From: Acuticoccus kalidii
GTDB taxonomy: Bacteria; Pseudomonadota; Alphaproteobacteria; Rhizobiales; Amorphaceae
Assembly (NCBI RefSeq): GCF_021556395.1
Contig: NZ_JAKGCS010000024.1
Span: forward strand, 617,807 to 681,806
Length of the DNA stretch: 64,000 nucleotides
Direction of reading: 5' to 3'
Below are positions 35,648 to 44,216 of this stretch, one piece after another. The translations under genes were made by a program, and so were the position numbers. The notes below the pieces were generated by a model, which saw only the letters and a list, made by a program, of their open reading frames with translations, had not been told where the DNA came from and ran no database searches. Numbering within the stretch: position 1 is the first letter of the stretch; each line of letters begins with the position of its first letter.

Positions 35648-35983
35648 TCAGGCGGCCGCGCCGTTCAGGCGCACGACGCCGGTCGCGGACGGGTTCGCCG
35701 CAGCGGCCAGCGCGACGCCGATCAGCGTGTTGTCGGTCGCGGTCGTCGTGGCGACCTTGTTGTCGTCGTCCCAATAAACCTTCGCGCCGACCGTCCAGGC
35801 CTGCGCCGAGGTCTTCGGGAGCGTGTAGACGCCCGTGGTCTTGAACTGGGCCTTGGTGTCGCCGCTCGCATAGCCGGCCACGGCCACGCCGAACAGCGAG
35901 CCGACGAGAGCACCAGCACCGGAGGCAACGTCGTAGGGCGCAGGCATGGTGACCGTGTCGCCGTTCTGGATGAAGTTCTTCAT
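35648..35983 (-). CDS. Capsid decoration protein (DUF2190-like)
   Basis: 111 residues starting MKNFIQNGDTVTMPAPYDVA, with VGSLFGVAVAGYASGDTKAQ and TVGAKVYWDDDNKVATT, which is the DUF2190/capsid cement pattern. It lies directly after the major capsid gene, as lambda D does. ATG 35983 chosen at the conserved N-terminus; the TTG upstream is less likely. Confidence 0.88.
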   Translation of the reverse strand: MKNFIQNGDTVTMPAPYDVASGAGALVGSLFGVAVAGYASGDTKAQFKTTGVYTLPKTSAQAWTVGAKVYWDDDNKVATTTATDNTLIGVALAAAANPSATGVVRLNGAAA

Positions 35984-36058
35984 GGCAGTGTTTCCCAAGC
36001 GGAATGTCAGGAGAGGACGGCCGGCGCGGTTAGCGCACCGGCCAGGTCATGCCCAGGC

Positions 36059-38143
36059 TCAGGAGCCGGCGTTCTTGTAAAGCGCGAGCCACCCCATGGC
36101 CTTCACGCCGGCGTCGATCCGAACCTTGAACTCGACACCGTCGACGTTCCAGCCGGGGCGCTGCTCCAGCAGCGGCTGATCGTTGCCGTTGAGATAGGCG
36201 ACCTCGATCGTGTCATAGGTGTTCGGGTCGCCGGCGAGATACCAAGCCGTCGTCGACGCCGCGTCGAGGCGCGGGTCGGAGATCACCTCGGACATCGCGC
36301 GAACCGAGTTCGGCTTCTGGAGCTTGTCGCTGTCGTGATCGAACTCGCTGTTCATCAGGACCTTGGCCGCACCTTCGAGGGCCACGGGAACGAGGAAGTA
36401 GCGGGGACGAATACCAAGGGCGTGGGCGACGCCGTCCGGATCCTTCTGGAGCGACATGGCGGAGCGCGCCGCATCGAGCGAGGCGACCGACGGCGCGGCC
36501 GCCGAGCCGGCGAGGTTGTTGTGGCTGGCGTGGAAGAGCGCCGTCCCGTCCGACATCGTCGGGTTCGCCGTAAGAACCGCATAGACGAGATTGCCGATCG
36601 TGCGGCGCGCGGCGCGGCCCATGCGCTGCGGGACGCGCGTCATGACGCTCATGTCGTCGTTCACGATCGCCTGGCGCGTGATCGCGAAGAGCGAGCCGAA
36701 CGTCGCGAGCTGGATCTTCTCGCCGCGATCGCCGATCGTCGCGTGCTTGTATTCGGCGCCTTCCGGCACCTCTCTCAGCGCGGGGTAGAGGCCGAGATCG
36801 ATGCGCGTGACTTCCTTGAAGTCGTTCAGCACACCGCGGGCCGTCCAACGCTCGAACGTCTCCTCGACCTCGGCGTAGCCCTTGAGCATCGATTTGTTCG
36901 CCACGTTCGCGAGGATGTTCGCGAAATCGGACGTCGAGTGCATCCCCGATTCCATGGAGATGCCGAGGGCGTGGCCGGCCATCGTGAGCGGATCGCTCGT
37001 CGCCGCGAGATCCTTGCGGTCCCGGTTGAGGAGATAGGCGCGGCCGAGTTCCTTGAGCGACATGTTGGTGAACTCGTTCACCTCGCCGCCCTCCATCCCC
37101 GCTTTGTGTAGGAGAGAGCGCGTCACACCTTCGCGGAAACGGTCCGTGCCGTCGGCGGTCACCTCGATCTTCGGAACCGCGGCCTCCTCCTGCGGAGTCC
37201 GGCCGGCGATCATGTCGATGATCAGATCACGGGCGCGCATCTCGTCGTTGTCGGCCTTTGCGATGACCTCGAACGTCTCGTCCGAGGAGAGCTTCGCCGA
37301 GCGGCAGCGGCTCATGATCGCCATCGTCGCGTCGCGCACCGTCGGCGCCGCCTTCGTGGGTTCGTCCTTCAATTCGTTCTCCGGCGCCTGTGCGACCACC
37401 GCGGCCGCCTGCTCGGCGGGGTTCGGCTCGCGCTGCTTCGTGACGAGTTCGGCATTGGGGACACCCGCCGCCGCGTTCGGATCGGCCATTCCGGCCTCCT
37501 TCATCTGCGCGGCGGGTGACGCCGCGGGGTGGGCAGGAAGCGACCGCATCGCCGCCTGCGGAATGGTCTCGGGGGTGTTGCGGTAGGCCCCGTAATCGAA
37601 GGCCGCGACGGCATCGGCGGGGGTCTCTGCAAGGTCCGTCGCGAAGCCTTCCGCGACGGCTTCCTCCGCGTTGAACCACGTCTCGGCAAGCATCAGCGCG
37701 CGGACATGCTCGACGGTCTGGCCGGACCGGGCGGCATAGACGGCCGCGATCGTGTTTCCGAGGCGATCGAGGAGCGCGGCGCTCTTGCGATGGACTTCGG
37801 CGGGCCCGATCGTGATCGAGCTCGGATCGTGGATCATCATCTGCGCGCCTTCGCGCATTATCCGAAGGTCGCCAGCCATCGCGATGTAGCTCGCCGCCGA
37901 GGCCGCAATTCCGTCGATGTAGACCGTGACCTCGCCGGGATGGGCTTTGAGCGCGTTGAAGATCGTCGTGCCTTCCCACACGTTGCCGCCGCCGGAGTTG
38001 AGGCGGACAGTGAGATCTTCGGGCCCGTGCTCGGCGAGCGCCTCGACAACCTCCCGCGCCGTGAAGCCCGATCCGTCGCCCCAGATGTCGCCAACACCCC
38101 CGAACAAGATCAGCTCGTCGTCGACGAGCAACCGGTGAGCCAT
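36059..38143 (-). CDS. ClpP-like prohead protease fused to major capsid protein
   Basis: 694 residues. Residues 1-180 are a ClpP-like (S14-type) maturation protease: VRLNSGGGNVWEG, the nucleophile Ser82 in IDGIAASAASY and His105 in MMIHDPS. A Pro/Ala/Glu-rich linker follows. Residues about 330-694 are a Mu gpT-like major capsid protein (GMHSTSDFANILANVANKSM, then TIGDRGEKIQLATFGSLFAI and SGTALFHASHNNLAG-type core). ATG 38143 has GGAGG upstream. An internal ATG at 37489 follows AAGGAGG and would give capsid-only protein. Fusion makes protease and capsid from one gene. Confidence 0.9.
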   Translation of the reverse strand: MAHRLLVDDELILFGGVGDIWGDGSGFTAREVVEALAEHGPEDLTVRLNSGGGNVWEGTTIFNALKAHPGEVTVYIDGIAASAASYIAMAGDLRIMREGAQMMIHDPSSITIGPAEVHRKSAALLDRLGNTIAAVYAARSGQTVEHVRALMLAETWFNAEEAVAEGFATDLAETPADAVAAFDYGAYRNTPETIPQAAMRSLPAHPAASPAAQMKEAGMADPNAAAGVPNAELVTKQREPNPAEQAAAVVAQAPENELKDEPTKAAPTVRDATMAIMSRCRSAKLSSDETFEVIAKADNDEMRARDLIIDMIAGRTPQEEAAVPKIEVTADGTDRFREGVTRSLLHKAGMEGGEVNEFTNMSLKELGRAYLLNRDRKDLAATSDPLTMAGHALGISMESGMHSTSDFANILANVANKSMLKGYAEVEETFERWTARGVLNDFKEVTRIDLGLYPALREVPEGAEYKHATIGDRGEKIQLATFGSLFAITRQAIVNDDMSVMTRVPQRMGRAARRTIGNLVYAVLTANPTMSDGTALFHASHNNLAGSAAAPSVASLDAARSAMSLQKDPDGVAHALGIRPRYFLVPVALEGAAKVLMNSEFDHDSDKLQKPNSVRAMSEVISDPRLDAASTTAWYLAGDPNTYDTIEVAYLNGNDQPLLEQRPGWNVDGVEFKVRIDAGVKAMGWLALYKNAGS
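37489..37503 (-). promoter_or_regulatory. Internal ribosome site and ATG within protease-capsid gene
   Basis: AAGGAGGCCGGAATGGCC in frame at the protease/capsid junction: a near-perfect ribosome site five bases before ATG 37489 (codon 219). It would yield a 476-residue scaffold/capsid product, analogous to Nu3 inside lambda gene C. Confidence 0.65.
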
Positions 38144-38212
38144 CAGGCATCCCTCCAAAAGAAAAGGCGGCCCGTGGGAGCCGCCCCGTCGCGCTGCATC
38201 GTTCCGCGCGGT

Positions 38213-39694
38213 CTACTGTTGAGCATCGCCGCCGGTGTCGCCCTGGTAGAGACCGGCCTGCGAGACGCGACGGGAATCGCTGTCGAAAATCAGACCAGCC
38301 TCGTCGGCGGCGGCATTGTCCGCAATCTGCTCGGCCATGAGGTCGTCAGGATCGAACCCGAGCTTGCGTTGTTCGTGTGAGCGTGACGACAGTCCACCAC
38401 GGATCGCCGCGACGGCGGCCGGCACCTCAAGGGTCGGATTGATCATCTCGCGACGCGGCGACGTCCACCACACAGAGGCCGGAGCATTGTTCCCCGTCAC
38501 GAGAACAGCGCCGGCGAGAAACCACCGCGCGACCGGATGGCAGAACTGCGGGATCAGCATGTGCTCGCGCCAGGCATCGATCGAGCGCTGGAACTCCAGC
38601 CACCCCATGCGGCCCGACGAGAAGTTGACGTTCGACAGATCCCCCGTGAGAGCCTCGTAGCTGATCCCCATCCCCGCGGCGATCTCGCGATAGCCGGCCC
38701 GCATATAGTCGACGAAGCCGTCGACCTTCGGAGGGTCGCCGAACTCGATGCTTTCGCCGGGCTCCAGATAGCGGATCATGCCCGGCGTCATCTGCTCGAC
38801 CGGGTACGGATCGCGATCGGACTCCGCCGCGTTCTGCGGCTCGTCGGTCGTCGTGACGAAGGCCGCATAGCAGGCGGCGATTTTCTGGCGCATCAACTGC
38901 GCGTCGGCAAAATCCGCGATATCCCGAAGGCGGACGATCACCGGGGCGAACCATGTCACGCCCCGCGCCTGTGATGCTCGGTCGGGCCGGAAAATGTGAG
39001 CGACCATTTCAGCCGGCACGCGGGACGATTTCTGAAGCCCGGTCGTGAGCGACGCCGCGCCGGGATGCTCCCGAAACAGGTGATAGGCAACGCGCCGATT
39101 AAGGCGGTCGAACTCGATGCCGCGGTGCGCGAGATTGCCGTTCGGCAGCCGACCGTGAACGCTCTCGTCGAGGTGATCCGGCTCCAACACTTGGAGCTGG
39201 AACGGGACCGCTAGTCCATCCTCGGCGCGACGCGGCCGCATGCGGACCAAACACTCGCCCGACTCGATCACCGTCTGCATCACGAGGTTCTGGATGCCAT
39301 AGAGGGTATGCACCCCATCGGCGTCGATGTCCGTCGTGTCGAAGTGGAGCTTCATCAGCTCCTCGAGCGCGGCCCGTGCCGTGTCAGACGGGCTTTGCGC
39401 GCTCGGCAGGATGCCGGTCCCAACGACGTTGTGGGCGATCACCTGTTTGATCCGAGCCGCGTGCGGATTGTTGCGGCTCATGTCGCGCGCGACGTCGCGC
39501 AGCCGCTGTCCGCTCACACCGATCTCGGCATTGGCGTCCGACGGGACCGCGCGCCATCCTTGCGTTCGCCGGCTGATAGCAGCGCCATCGTAGGCCATTC
39601 GCACGTGGTCGAAGGCGGCGGCCTGGGCGCGCGCCCGAGCAGCCGATGCCTTGCCGCCGCGGAGGAGATCGAGGGCCCGATCGACGATGCCCAT
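38213..39694 (-). CDS. Portal protein, lambda family
   Basis: 493 residues. SRNNPHAARIKQVIAHNVVG, FQLQVLEPDHLDESV and GISYEALTGDLSNVNFSSGR are lambda gpB-family portal blocks. It forms the dodecameric vertex through which DNA is packaged. ATG 39694 overlaps the stop of the W gene as TGATG; the frame is open further upstream but that part reads as the opposite strand of W. The C-terminus ends Gln-rich. Confidence 0.93.
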   Translation of the reverse strand: MGIVDRALDLLRGGKASAARARAQAAAFDHVRMAYDGAAISRRTQGWRAVPSDANAEIGVSGQRLRDVARDMSRNNPHAARIKQVIAHNVVGTGILPSAQSPSDTARAALEELMKLHFDTTDIDADGVHTLYGIQNLVMQTVIESGECLVRMRPRRAEDGLAVPFQLQVLEPDHLDESVHGRLPNGNLAHRGIEFDRLNRRVAYHLFREHPGAASLTTGLQKSSRVPAEMVAHIFRPDRASQARGVTWFAPVIVRLRDIADFADAQLMRQKIAACYAAFVTTTDEPQNAAESDRDPYPVEQMTPGMIRYLEPGESIEFGDPPKVDGFVDYMRAGYREIAAGMGISYEALTGDLSNVNFSSGRMGWLEFQRSIDAWREHMLIPQFCHPVARWFLAGAVLVTGNNAPASVWWTSPRREMINPTLEVPAAVAAIRGGLSSRSHEQRKLGFDPDDLMAEQIADNAAADEAGLIFDSDSRRVSQAGLYQGDTGGDAQQ

Positions 39695-39927
39695 CAATAG
39701 AACCCGCTGGAGAACGTCGTGACGGTCGTGTTGCTCGGCAACGCCATTCCGAGCTCCGCCTTGATCTTGCGCATCTCCGAGCGCATCTCGGCACGCGATC
39801 GATATTCGACCTCGCGGCGCGTCCCGCCGCTGTGGAACACGATCCGCTGGGCGCCGGATGCGAGCGCCTCCTCGAGCGATCCAAGCCACTCGCGCAGCAG
39901 CGCTTCCCGTTCGGGCGTCAAAACCAT
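39694..39927 (-). CDS. Head-tail joining protein W (lambda gpW-like)
   Basis: 77 residues. Mostly helical: LTPEREALLREWLGSLEEAL, then IVFHSGGTRREVEYRSRAEM. The pattern and the slot between terminase and portal match lambda gpW, which plugs the portal after packaging. GGAGGGCGGTGAA precedes ATG 39927. Confidence 0.85.
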   Translation of the reverse strand: MVLTPEREALLREWLGSLEEALASGAQRIVFHSGGTRREVEYRSRAEMRSEMRKIKAELGMALPSNTTVTTFSSGFY

Positions 39928-39928
39928 T

Positions 39929-41770
39929 TCACCGCCCTCCCCAGAAGTCTTGCGTGTTGCCGAGCCATGAACCGCGCGAACCCGCCCTCCCCTTCGTTGG
40001 GCCGGCGGCGACGTCATCCGGTGTCGAAAGTTTTCCGCGCCGCTCATCGGCGTTGATGCGGACGAAGGTCTTCGCCGCGATCGCGTAGACCACGCAGTCG
40101 AGCGCTTCCGCGCGACGACCTTTGATCCGCTCGAAGCGGCGTTGCGGTTGCCCGCGGCTATACCGGACGACGAGCTTTTCCGAGGCGAGTTGCTCGTACC
40201 AGGACGACGGCAACGATCGCGAGAACCGGATGCGGCGGCCTGATTGGAGCCACCCCATCAACATGGTCTTGACCGTGTCGACGCCGACAATGATGAAGCG
40301 ACCACCGCCCTTGATCTTCTGCTTCGAGAACTCGGCCGGCGCCCGCTTGAAGCCCTCAACGCCCTTGTGGGCGAAAATCTTCCGGCGAGCCCGCGGGAAC
40401 GCGAAGCTATAGACGTGCGGCTGATGGTTGCCGTCCGAGGAGTCCACGCACGCGGCGTCGATCCCGATCATGCCTCCCAGCGGATGACGCCACCGGGATT
40501 TGAGGAGCTCGTCGAGCTCGTGCCAGACGCCCTCGTCCGCATAGGCGCCCCAGATGATGAAATGGGCAAGCACGAACACCGTGCCGTCCTCGGCGTGGCC
40601 GAGAATGGTGATCTCGATCCGGTCGTCTTGGACGTCGCAGCCCGCGGTGATCGCGAGCACGGCCTCCGGGATAGGAAGGCGCTCGTCGCCGACGAGTTCG
40701 TTGAGACCGAACGGCTCCGCCCGCGCTTCGAGCTCAACCTCGCTGAGATCCTCGCCCTCGCCTCGCCAACCTTGGCCGAGGATCGTGTTGACGAACGTCT
40801 GAAGCTCGCCGGGATCCTGCTTCGCCGTGACGAACTCGGCCGCGAGCTTCCCCCACGCCGCGTTCGGAGCGAGCGAAACCAACGCGTTGAGGTGGAACCC
40901 GGCGTGACGCTCGACGTGCGGCGCCAGCGCCCGCCACCGTCCGCCGGCCACCATGCGCGGCTTGAAGCGCTCCTCGATGAGGTCCCGGCAATGCGGGCAG
41001 CGGAACGCGGCCGCACCGGGGTCATCGCCCCACTCGATGTGCTCCCATTCGATCATCGTGAAGTGGCCGCATGACGGGCACGGCACCTCATAGATTCGCT
41101 GGTCGGAGTCTCGATAGGACCGAAGGACCGCAGACGTTTCCTCGATCGTCGGCGTCGACCCGATGATGATCTTGCGGTCGGGCTCGTTCAGAGTGCGCCG
41201 CTCGGCAAGCCTGATCGGCGAGCCTTCTTTCGTCATCTCCATCCCGTCTGCTTCATCGATCAGAAGCACACGGACGTTGTGTCGGCGAAGATTGCGAGGC
41301 GCCTTTGCCGGGACGACCTTCAAAAATCCGCCAGGAAATCGGCGATGATAAAGCGTGTTGCGCCCACTCTCATCAGCCTCCGCCGATAAGCGGCCAGCCA
41401 ACTCCTCAGACGCATCAAAGATCGGCTCGACGTCCGAGACCATGTAGTCGCGGCAGTCATCCTCGGTCGGCAACAACGTCATGATCGGCGCCGGATCGTT
41501 GACGACGAACGAGGCGATCGCGCTTGTGAGGAGCGTGGTGAACCCAACGCGCACCGGCTTCACGAGCGTCACACGCTCATAAGCCCGGTCGCCAATCGCA
41601 TCGGCGATCTCACGCTGGAAGGCCCACAGCCTCACCTTGCCGGGCAAGGACGAAACGCCTTCGGGCAGCTCGATCGTATCCTCGATCCATTCCGACAAGC
41701 GAAGACGCCCCGGCGGAACGAGGGCCCGCAGGGCCTCGCGCGCCACCTCCTCAACCAGATCATGCGGCAT
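39929..41770 (-). CDS. Terminase large subunit, GpA family
   Basis: 613 residues. The translocating ATPase has a Walker A-like loop KPVRVGFTT (71-79) and Walker B VLLIDEAD (168-175). A zinc-ribbon-like pair CPSCGHF and CPHCRD follows, then the endonuclease part with ITAGCDVQDDRIE and IGIDAACVDSSDG as likely acidic catalytic residues. It pumps DNA into the prohead and cuts it at cos. It overlaps the small subunit gene by 11 bases. Confidence 0.95.
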   Translation of the reverse strand: MPHDLVEEVAREALRALVPPGRLRLSEWIEDTIELPEGVSSLPGKVRLWAFQREIADAIGDRAYERVTLVKPVRVGFTTLLTSAIASFVVNDPAPIMTLLPTEDDCRDYMVSDVEPIFDASEELAGRLSAEADESGRNTLYHRRFPGGFLKVVPAKAPRNLRRHNVRVLLIDEADGMEMTKEGSPIRLAERRTLNEPDRKIIIGSTPTIEETSAVLRSYRDSDQRIYEVPCPSCGHFTMIEWEHIEWGDDPGAAAFRCPHCRDLIEERFKPRMVAGGRWRALAPHVERHAGFHLNALVSLAPNAAWGKLAAEFVTAKQDPGELQTFVNTILGQGWRGEGEDLSEVELEARAEPFGLNELVGDERLPIPEAVLAITAGCDVQDDRIEITILGHAEDGTVFVLAHFIIWGAYADEGVWHELDELLKSRWRHPLGGMIGIDAACVDSSDGNHQPHVYSFAFPRARRKIFAHKGVEGFKRAPAEFSKQKIKGGGRFIIVGVDTVKTMLMGWLQSGRRIRFSRSLPSSWYEQLASEKLVVRYSRGQPQRRFERIKGRRAEALDCVVYAIAAKTFVRINADERRGKLSTPDDVAAGPTKGRAGSRGSWLGNTQDFWGGR

Positions 41771-42221
41771 CGGCCGCCTCCGTCAGCGCCAGGCGGATCT
41801 CCTCGTCGATCAGGTCCACGTCCTCGCGCGTCAGGTGCGGACGCTGCGCCCGGACCCGAGACGGAACCGCCCGCATTCGCGCGCTCACATTCCGCAAAAT
41901 CGTCGACCACCGAGAGAGGACTTCCTCACGGGGAAGCGCCTCTTTCCGAGCCACGAGGTTCTTGATCGCCTGCGCCTCACGCTGCTCCCGAGCGAGAAGC
42001 GCTCGCTCTTCGGTGAGGTTGAGCTTCTGGTCCGCCCCCGCCGATCGGCCAGCAGCAATGCCGCGGATATGCTCGCAGTAGGCTTTGACGCAGGGCTCAA
42101 GCTGATAGCGCCCGCGCGCGTTTCTTTCGATGATCCCCCGCTCGGCCAGCTCCCGCACCATGCGGTCGCTCACCCCGAGCCAGCGCCCGAGCTCACGAGC
42201 CCCTACAAGCCCATCGCTCAT
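41760..42221 (-). CDS. Terminase small subunit, Nu1-like
   Basis: 153 residues. A winged-helix start (GARELGRWLGVSDRMVRELA, then GIIERNARGRYQL) is the Nu1 DNA-binding domain; the rest is helical (LTEERALLAREQREAQAIKN) for contact with the large subunit. ATG 42221 begins the domain. Nu1 proteins bind R-sites near cos, normally placed just upstream of this gene; see the region 42222-42451. Confidence 0.88.
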   Translation of the reverse strand: MSDGLVGARELGRWLGVSDRMVRELAERGIIERNARGRYQLEPCVKAYCEHIRGIAAGRSAGADQKLNLTEERALLAREQREAQAIKNLVARKEALPREEVLSRWSTILRNVSARMRAVPSRVRAQRPHLTREDVDLIDEEIRLALTEAADAA

Positions 42222-42451
42222 TTGCGGTGGAACCCCCCTTGAAAAACCTTCAGCGAGCGAAATCCTGCGGTGACGCGACCCCGCGGCCTGGCCCTTTGAG
42301 GGAGGACCCGCGCGCACCGGGTGCGCTTACTGTTGTGTTGTAAGGGGCAGCAGCGAGCCCCAAAGGCGCACCGAGCGCGCACCTCAACCTGACGTAGGTT
42401 GAAACCCCGCGATCTGGGGCACCACACACCCCACCACACAACCCAAGGGGG
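42222..42451. other. Putative cos/terminase-binding region
   Basis: 230 non-coding bases directly upstream of the Nu1-like gene. GCGCACC occurs at 42312-42318, 42366-42372 and 42377-42383, with an inverted copy at 42320-42326 that makes a 15-base palindrome with the first. TCAACCT-GACGT-AGGTTGA (42384-42402) is a second perfect inverted repeat with seven-base arms. In lambda, cosN/cosB with Nu1 R-sites lies at this place, so this is the best candidate for the packaging site; the link is by position. Confidence 0.5.
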
Positions 42452-43060
42452 TCACGAGAACGCCCCTCCGGTGAGCTTGACGATCCGCCCCGCGAGGTTG
42501 GCCTGAATGATGGGTAGCCCAGCGTGGAAGGCCTGGGCGCTCTGGTCCTTCACCGCCTCCTCTGCGGGTGCTGGGCCGAAGATGTTATGGACCGGCTTGT
42601 CAGGCCAGAAGGTCTTGAACTTGCCGAAGCGCTGCTCGGAGTAAGCGAAGGTGCGCTTCTTGTCCCACACGGTCGCGGTGACGCGTCCCTTGGCGAGGCC
42701 GGGGTTCGGCCAATTGCCGAAGCGGCCATAGGCGTCACGCGGCTGCCTCGAGCGATCGCGCCCCTTCCGGCTGCGGATGGACTTGAGGTCCGTCGGCTGC
42801 ACGCCGGTGCCTGAGACCTGGATGGTCCAGGACATCGACCCTTCGCCCTCAGCGTAGAAGTCCACCGTGCGACCGTCGATGACGCGCTTTTTGATAGAGG
42901 TCTGCTCGGTGAGGGCTTTCTTGACCTGCGTGGTGGTCTTGCGTCCGCCGCTGATGAGGGACCGTTTGAGCTCAGACCGCCCACGCTTCCCGAGCGCGTC
43001 GACCGCCTGCATGAGACGTTCGTGGCCATCGCCTTCGAGCTTGATGGTGATGCCGGCCAT
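42452..43060 (-). CDS. Tail-completion-like protein (gpZ/HK97 gp10-type pattern)
   Basis: 202 residues. It begins MAGITIKLEGDGHERLMQAV, continues LKRSLISGGRKTTTQVKKAL and is basic throughout, the pattern of minor tail or gpZ-like proteins that finish the tail's upper end. It is displaced: such genes normally lie between capsid and tail genes, but here it is the first gene before the terminase. TTTGGAGGTGACCC precedes ATG 43060. Family call is moderate. Confidence 0.6.
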   Translation of the reverse strand: MAGITIKLEGDGHERLMQAVDALGKRGRSELKRSLISGGRKTTTQVKKALTEQTSIKKRVIDGRTVDFYAEGEGSMSWTIQVSGTGVQPTDLKSIRSRKGRDRSRQPRDAYGRFGNWPNPGLAKGRVTATVWDKKRTFAYSEQRFGKFKTFWPDKPVHNIFGPAPAEEAVKDQSAQAFHAGLPIIQANLAGRIVKLTGGAFS

Positions 43061-43108
43061 GGGTCACCTCCAAACGCAATAAATTCCGATTTTCCTGCGA
43101 TTTTCCCC

Positions 43109-43137
43109 TTGCACTTATGGGCTACAGCCCATATATT
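43109..43137 (+). promoter_or_regulatory. Promoter with CI-type operator in its spacer
   Basis: TTGCAC (-35, 43109-43114), 17-base spacer, TATATT (-10, 43132-43137). The spacer and edges hold the perfect palindrome TATGGGCTACAGCCCATA (43116-43133), whose core TGGGCTACAGCCCA matches the operators at 60816 and 60872. It should drive the operon 43181-43967 and be shut by the prophage repressor. Confidence 0.8.
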
Positions 43138-43180
43138 GAGGGTGTCAACAGGGCACTGCGCCCACACAGGAGGTTGACCG

Positions 43181-43483
43181 ATGGAAACCAAGATCATCAT
43201 CCCGGTTCTCGACAACGACGGCTCCGACAACGCGGCCGTTCTCGACCGCACCATCCGCACCGTGTGCGGCCTCTTCGGCGGCGCCACCGTCTACGCCGCG
43301 AAGGGCTACTGGCTCAACGACGAAGGCCGCCTCTATGAGGACGCCGTCTCGGTCGTCGTGTCCTACTCCACCAACGATGAGGCGATGGACTCGCTTCGGG
43401 CGCTCGCCCGCGAGGTTCTCGACCTCACCGATCAGGAGGCGGTCTTCATCTCCGTCGGCGGATCGGCCGAAATCATCGAATAA
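43181..43483 (+). CDS. Small repressor-controlled phage protein, unknown
   Basis: 100 residues, alpha/beta and acidic: METKIIIPVLDNDGSDNAAV, FGGATVYAAKGYWLNDEGRL, VLDLTDQEAVFISVGGSAEI. Similar in outline to the small ferredoxin-like DUF3574-type fold, but I do not assign it. AGGAGG six bases before ATG 43181. First gene after the operator-containing promoter, so probably silent in the lysogen and expressed on induction. Confidence 0.7.
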   Translation: METKIIIPVLDNDGSDNAAVLDRTIRTVCGLFGGATVYAAKGYWLNDEGRLYEDAVSVVVSYSTNDEAMDSLRALAREVLDLTDQEAVFISVGGSAEIIE

Positions 43484-43488
43484 CAGAG

Positions 43489-43504
43489 AGGGGCTTCGGC
43501 CCCT
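43489..43504. other. TTCG-loop hairpin between operon genes
   Basis: AGGGGC-TTCG-GCCCCT, a six-pair stem closed by the stable TTCG tetraloop, in the gap between the two genes. No T-run follows, so it may protect or attenuate the transcript. Confidence 0.55.
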
Positions 43505-43526
43505 CCACCACCTTGGAGAAGCCACC

Positions 43527-43967
43527 ATGCCTATTGCGATTGTGTTCCGCGAGGATGGAAGCATCCCCGCAATCTATAGCGAGAAGACCGACGCGCTCCT
43601 GGCAGCCCGGTTGGGCGAGCTTCCAGGCGCCCCGGAGAAGGCCGATGCCAAGACGTTGCGCGCATGGCTCTATACCCTGCCCGAGCCGTCCGGCTGGTTC
43701 GCCTCAGTGGACGAGGCGCGCTCGCTGCTCGCCCGATCGCGGCAAGAGCCCGCGATGCAGAAAGACGAGCTGCGCCATATCCGCGAGACGCTCGGGATGA
43801 CCCGTGCGGAGTTCGCCGACGCGCTCGGCTTCAAGGGCAACGACAACACCCGCCACAAGCAGGTGTTCGAGATGGAGTCGGGATCGAAGCCGATCATGCC
43901 CGAGCGAGCCCGCCGCGCTCGATCGCTCCTCGCCGAGCATTGGGTGAGCGAGGGCGCGGAACGGTAG
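43527..43967 (+). CDS. HTH protein with N-terminal extension
   Basis: 146 residues. Residues 1-75 (MPIAIVFREDGSIPAIYSEK, then ADAKTLRAWLYTLPEPSGWF) are not recognised; residues about 80-140 are an XRE-like HTH (ELRHIRETLGMTRAEFADAL, then MESGSKPIMPERARRARSLL). GGAG before ATG 43527. As the second gene of the repressor-controlled operon it may be a late activator or secondary regulator. Confidence 0.75.
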   Translation: MPIAIVFREDGSIPAIYSEKTDALLAARLGELPGAPEKADAKTLRAWLYTLPEPSGWFASVDEARSLLARSRQEPAMQKDELRHIRETLGMTRAEFADALGFKGNDNTRHKQVFEMESGSKPIMPERARRARSLLAEHWVSEGAER

Positions 43968-44181
43968 TCGATAGGGTTGGGCGGCTTCGGCCGATTGAGG
44001 CGCATGAAACCCGCACGGGACACCTCGCGCATCGGCCGCGTGTCCTGCCCGCCGCCCGCGGGGCCCAGGTGGAGCGCCCCGTGCTTCTTCACACCAGCGA
44101 GGCGCGGCGATCACCTGCCTTTACTCGCCCCCGCTTGAGCGAGACGCCGGCCATTCCGTGTAACTTTCCGTTACCTTTCGA

Positions 44182-44210
44182 TTGACCCCCATGTATCTGT
44201 GAGATACATT
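44182..44210 (+). promoter_or_regulatory. Toxin-antitoxin promoter with palindromic operator
   Basis: TTGACC (-35, 44182-44187), 17-base spacer, TACATT (-10, 44205-44210). TGTATCT-GTG-AGATACA (44192-44208) is a perfect seven-base-arm palindrome that covers spacer and -10, the expected site for antitoxin autorepression. The predicted start of transcription falls on the ATG at 44217. Confidence 0.75.
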
Positions 44211-44216
44211 ATTGAC

